This document shows positions 62,010 to 64,000 of a DNA stretch of 64,000 bases, piece after piece. Source of the DNA: Natrarchaeobius chitinivorans (lineage in GTDB: Archaea; Halobacteriota; Halobacteria; Halobacteriales; Natrialbaceae); contig NZ_REGA01000011.1 of assembly GCF_003841505.1 (NCBI RefSeq), forward strand, positions 87,375 to 151,374. Reading direction: 5' to 3'. A program made the position numbers and the translations under genes. How positions within the stretch are numbered: the first letter of the stretch is position 1; each line of letters starts with the position of its first letter. The notes under the pieces were generated by a model. The model did not search any database. It saw only the letters and a list, made by a program, of their open reading frames with translations, and was not told the DNA's origin.

Positions 62010-62300
62010 TCACTGCACGTACAGCGAGTACGCGATCACGAGAAAGCCCGCGAGGACGAGGAGGCTCTCGAGTAAGATTCCCATCGCCAGCGGGACGTTG
62101 ATGATCTCATAGAGCATTCCCGCAAGAACGAGGCCGAGCGTGACGAGGCCGAACCCGGCTGCGAGAAAGCCCAGAGCCCGCTGTCTGGTACGTCGATACG
62201 CCTTGTACGCGAAGTAGGTGATCACGCTGCCGACGACCAGCACGAGCGTCTTCACGACCGCAAGCGCCATCGCGAGTTCGGTTTCTCCGAGGAGTGTCAT
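62010..62300 (-). CDS. DUF7521-like three-helix membrane protein
   Basis: 96 residues from ATG 62300. Three helices: MALAVVKTLVLVVGSVITYFAYK; LGFLAAGFGLVTLGLVLAGML; LAMGILLESLLVLAGFLVIAY. Overlaps the upstream regulator gene by four bases, a pairing often seen in haloarchaea, implying that it is controlled by or works with that regulator. Confidence 0.78.
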   Translation of the reverse strand: MTLLGETELAMALAVVKTLVLVVGSVITYFAYKAYRRTRQRALGFLAAGFGLVTLGLVLAGMLYEIINVPLAMGILLESLLVLAGFLVIAYSLYVQ

Positions 62301-62674
62301 GTTTCCTTTCGCACCTCCGACCACAACTCGGCCAGTCGCTCGTCGGCCGTCCGTGTCGGTCGTTCGATCTGGACTGCGAGGTTCCGTTCGTCGTCGAGGA
62401 CGAGCGTAATCTCGTCGAACGCGACCGAGTACTTGCTCGCGTGGTGGCCGTCGCGGCGGATGTCGGTCGACTCCTCGAGCAGCGTCGAGTCGGTCAACAA
62501 CTCGAGTTTTCGATACAGCGTCGACTGTGGAATGTCACACCGGCTGGTTAGCTCAGAAGCCGTCATAGGTTCCTCGAGATTCCGGATAATCTCTCGGCAG
62601 TCGGGATCGTCGAGCGCAGCACAGATCTCCTCCGCCGACGGGGTCGACTCCGAGGCGATCGGGTCCCGAACCAT
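62297..62674 (-). CDS. Winged-helix transcription regulator
   Basis: 125 residues. EEICAALDDPDCREIIRNLEEPMTASELTSRCDIPQSTLYRKLELLTDSTLLEESTDIR is an ArsR-like winged helix with recognition helix SRCDIPQSTLYRKLEL. The rest forms a beta-rich sensor part (YSVAFDEITLVLDDERNLAVQIERP). Translationally coupled to the membrane protein, so possibly a membrane-signal sensor pair. Confidence 0.82.
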   Translation of the reverse strand: MVRDPIASESTPSAEEICAALDDPDCREIIRNLEEPMTASELTSRCDIPQSTLYRKLELLTDSTLLEESTDIRRDGHHASKYSVAFDEITLVLDDERNLAVQIERPTRTADERLAELWSEVRKET

Positions 62675-63567
62675 TCGTTCGTCCCTTACGACCCACGTGG
62701 TTTATTCGCATCGATGCGTTCTGGCCCGAAACGGGACTCTCCCGTCTCGAACGGGCCGTCGGACTCGGCCACTCTCGTCGCTGACCCCCGGATACGAAGG
62801 GTTCTTGCGCGTGCGTACTCGATGTCCGACTACGCGGGCATCATCCGGTCCGACCGCGTCTACAAGGGCGGGATGACCGACCGACCTCCTCCCGCGTGAT
62901 ATCTCGCCGACGAGCACCGGCGCTCTCGAGTGATGATCCGGGTCGGTCCGGCACGCGTTCCGTGCCGACCAGACGCATGGTACTGGTTTCCGATGCACCG
63001 CTCGTTCGACGGCCTTATGTATGGACCCGGTCCTCGAATTGAATGCAACAGACGCGGCGTACTTCGCCGCGCCTCCGGCCGAACTCCGGCACGGAGGACA
63101 GTACATCCACGTCACTCGAGACTGGGAACAGCGACCGACGCTCACCCCATCAACGGCCGACGATTTCGGCGCACTGGGTACGATGCCCTTATATAGACAG
63201 GGCGCGTCTTCTACGTTGCGCACAATCCCCCGCCGGATGCGGTTTTCGGCGCGGGATCGATCCGACGCCCTTAAGTACTCGAGGCGTTTCGGATGTGAAT
63301 GCAATCGACGGCTCGCGGGCATCGCCGGCGAGCCGGACTGGACCGTCGGCGTCCGAAGGGGTTTTATACCCCGGATGGCGTACGATTTGGTCCGAAGGAA
63401 ATGAGGATCCTACCCCTGCGGTCTTCCGTACAGATGGGATCTGATGTGAGCCTTGGTAGTTCGGTGACGCCAGATCGGTCGGCGATCGGCTGTCATCGAA
63501 CGTGGACCCATATTTGTGTGAGTGCATAGCATTCACCGCCAGACCCCCCGAGCTCTGCTCGGGGACC
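62675..63567 (+). promoter_or_regulatory. rRNA operon leader with four promoter-like boxes
   Basis: No gene is supported in 893 bases. Four boxes of the haloarchaeal rRNA-promoter type occur in order: TTCGACGGCCTTATGTATGG (about 63006), TACGATGCCCTTATATAGAC (63179), TCCGACGCCCTTAAGTACTC (63261) and GTCCGAAGGGGTTTTATACC (63351). Two are followed about 25 bases later by GAATGCAA. The 16S processing-stem sequence should lie between 63440 and 63567, which holds a CCCCCGAGCTCTGCTCGGGG hairpin (63545-63564). Confidence 0.7.

Positions 63568-64000
<433 letters not shown>

Noticed and set aside
62822..62899. 25-residue frame ahead of the rRNA leader
   Set aside because: Too short and without conservation evidence; it lies in the regulatory region of the rRNA operon.

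Overview
The window is haloarchaeal chromosome. It has high GC with strongly CTCGAG-biased coding DNA, acidic proteins, Tat (twin-arginine) signal peptides with lipoboxes, archaeal SRP54, a Hel308-type helicase, a BHB-type tRNA intron and an archaeal 16S rRNA gene. Gene content and style suggest the Natrialba/Natrinema/Haloterrigena group (inference). The backbone (1-22.9 kb and 43.6-64 kb) carries a MutS-like gene (cut by the window edge), a two-domain nitroreductase, MOSC, two rhodaneses, a CPBP protease, an MFS transporter, panB, a dihydrolipoamide-dehydrogenase paralogue, srp54, the UPF0201/UPF0200 pair, aldo/keto reductase, HAD phosphatase, Hel308-like helicase and lipoyl synthase. A 2-oxoacid dehydrogenase E1alpha-E1beta-E2-E3 cluster and a multicopper oxidase follow. 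At the right edge is a rRNA operon with four visible promoter-like boxes and the first 433 bases of 16S rRNA.

The accessory part (about 22.98-43.5 kb) starts inside the 3' half of an intron-containing tRNA-Arg(UCU) gene. Element 1 (about 23.0-39.46 kb) is a pleolipovirus-type provirus resembling the temperate virus SNJ2. It has an early cluster of tiny zinc-finger proteins plus a large replication-type protein on the + strand. On the - strand is the structural cluster: VP3-like membrane protein, two micro membrane proteins, VP4-like spike, two conserved membrane proteins and a VP8-like ATPase. AbrB-like, winged-helix and ribbon-helix-helix-like regulators follow, then an AT-rich block encoding exported proteins, and finally an integrase operon with three small genes ahead of a tyrosine recombinase. 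Element 2 (39.46-43.5 kb) lies immediately downstream. It is a shrunken relative that keeps the zinc-finger cluster, the GC-rich palindromic presumed replication region and a different membrane-protein cargo, but has lost all virion genes and the integrase. An internal deletion fused the first and last genes of its early module.

Two families of short non-coding palindromic elements are scattered through the backbone. Family A (75-80 bp, TACGG...CCGTA ends) is flanked by the trinucleotide TCA in every intact copy. In four places the right-hand TCA is the stop codon (TGA) of the adjoining - strand gene. Family B (about 85 bp, TATAGTA...TACTATA ends) is also repeated. One A copy is inserted within a B copy, and one B copy within an A copy. 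This reciprocal nesting supports real mobility, with family A tolerated at stop codons. This and the variable cargo site shared by the two tandem elements are the two least expected observations here.
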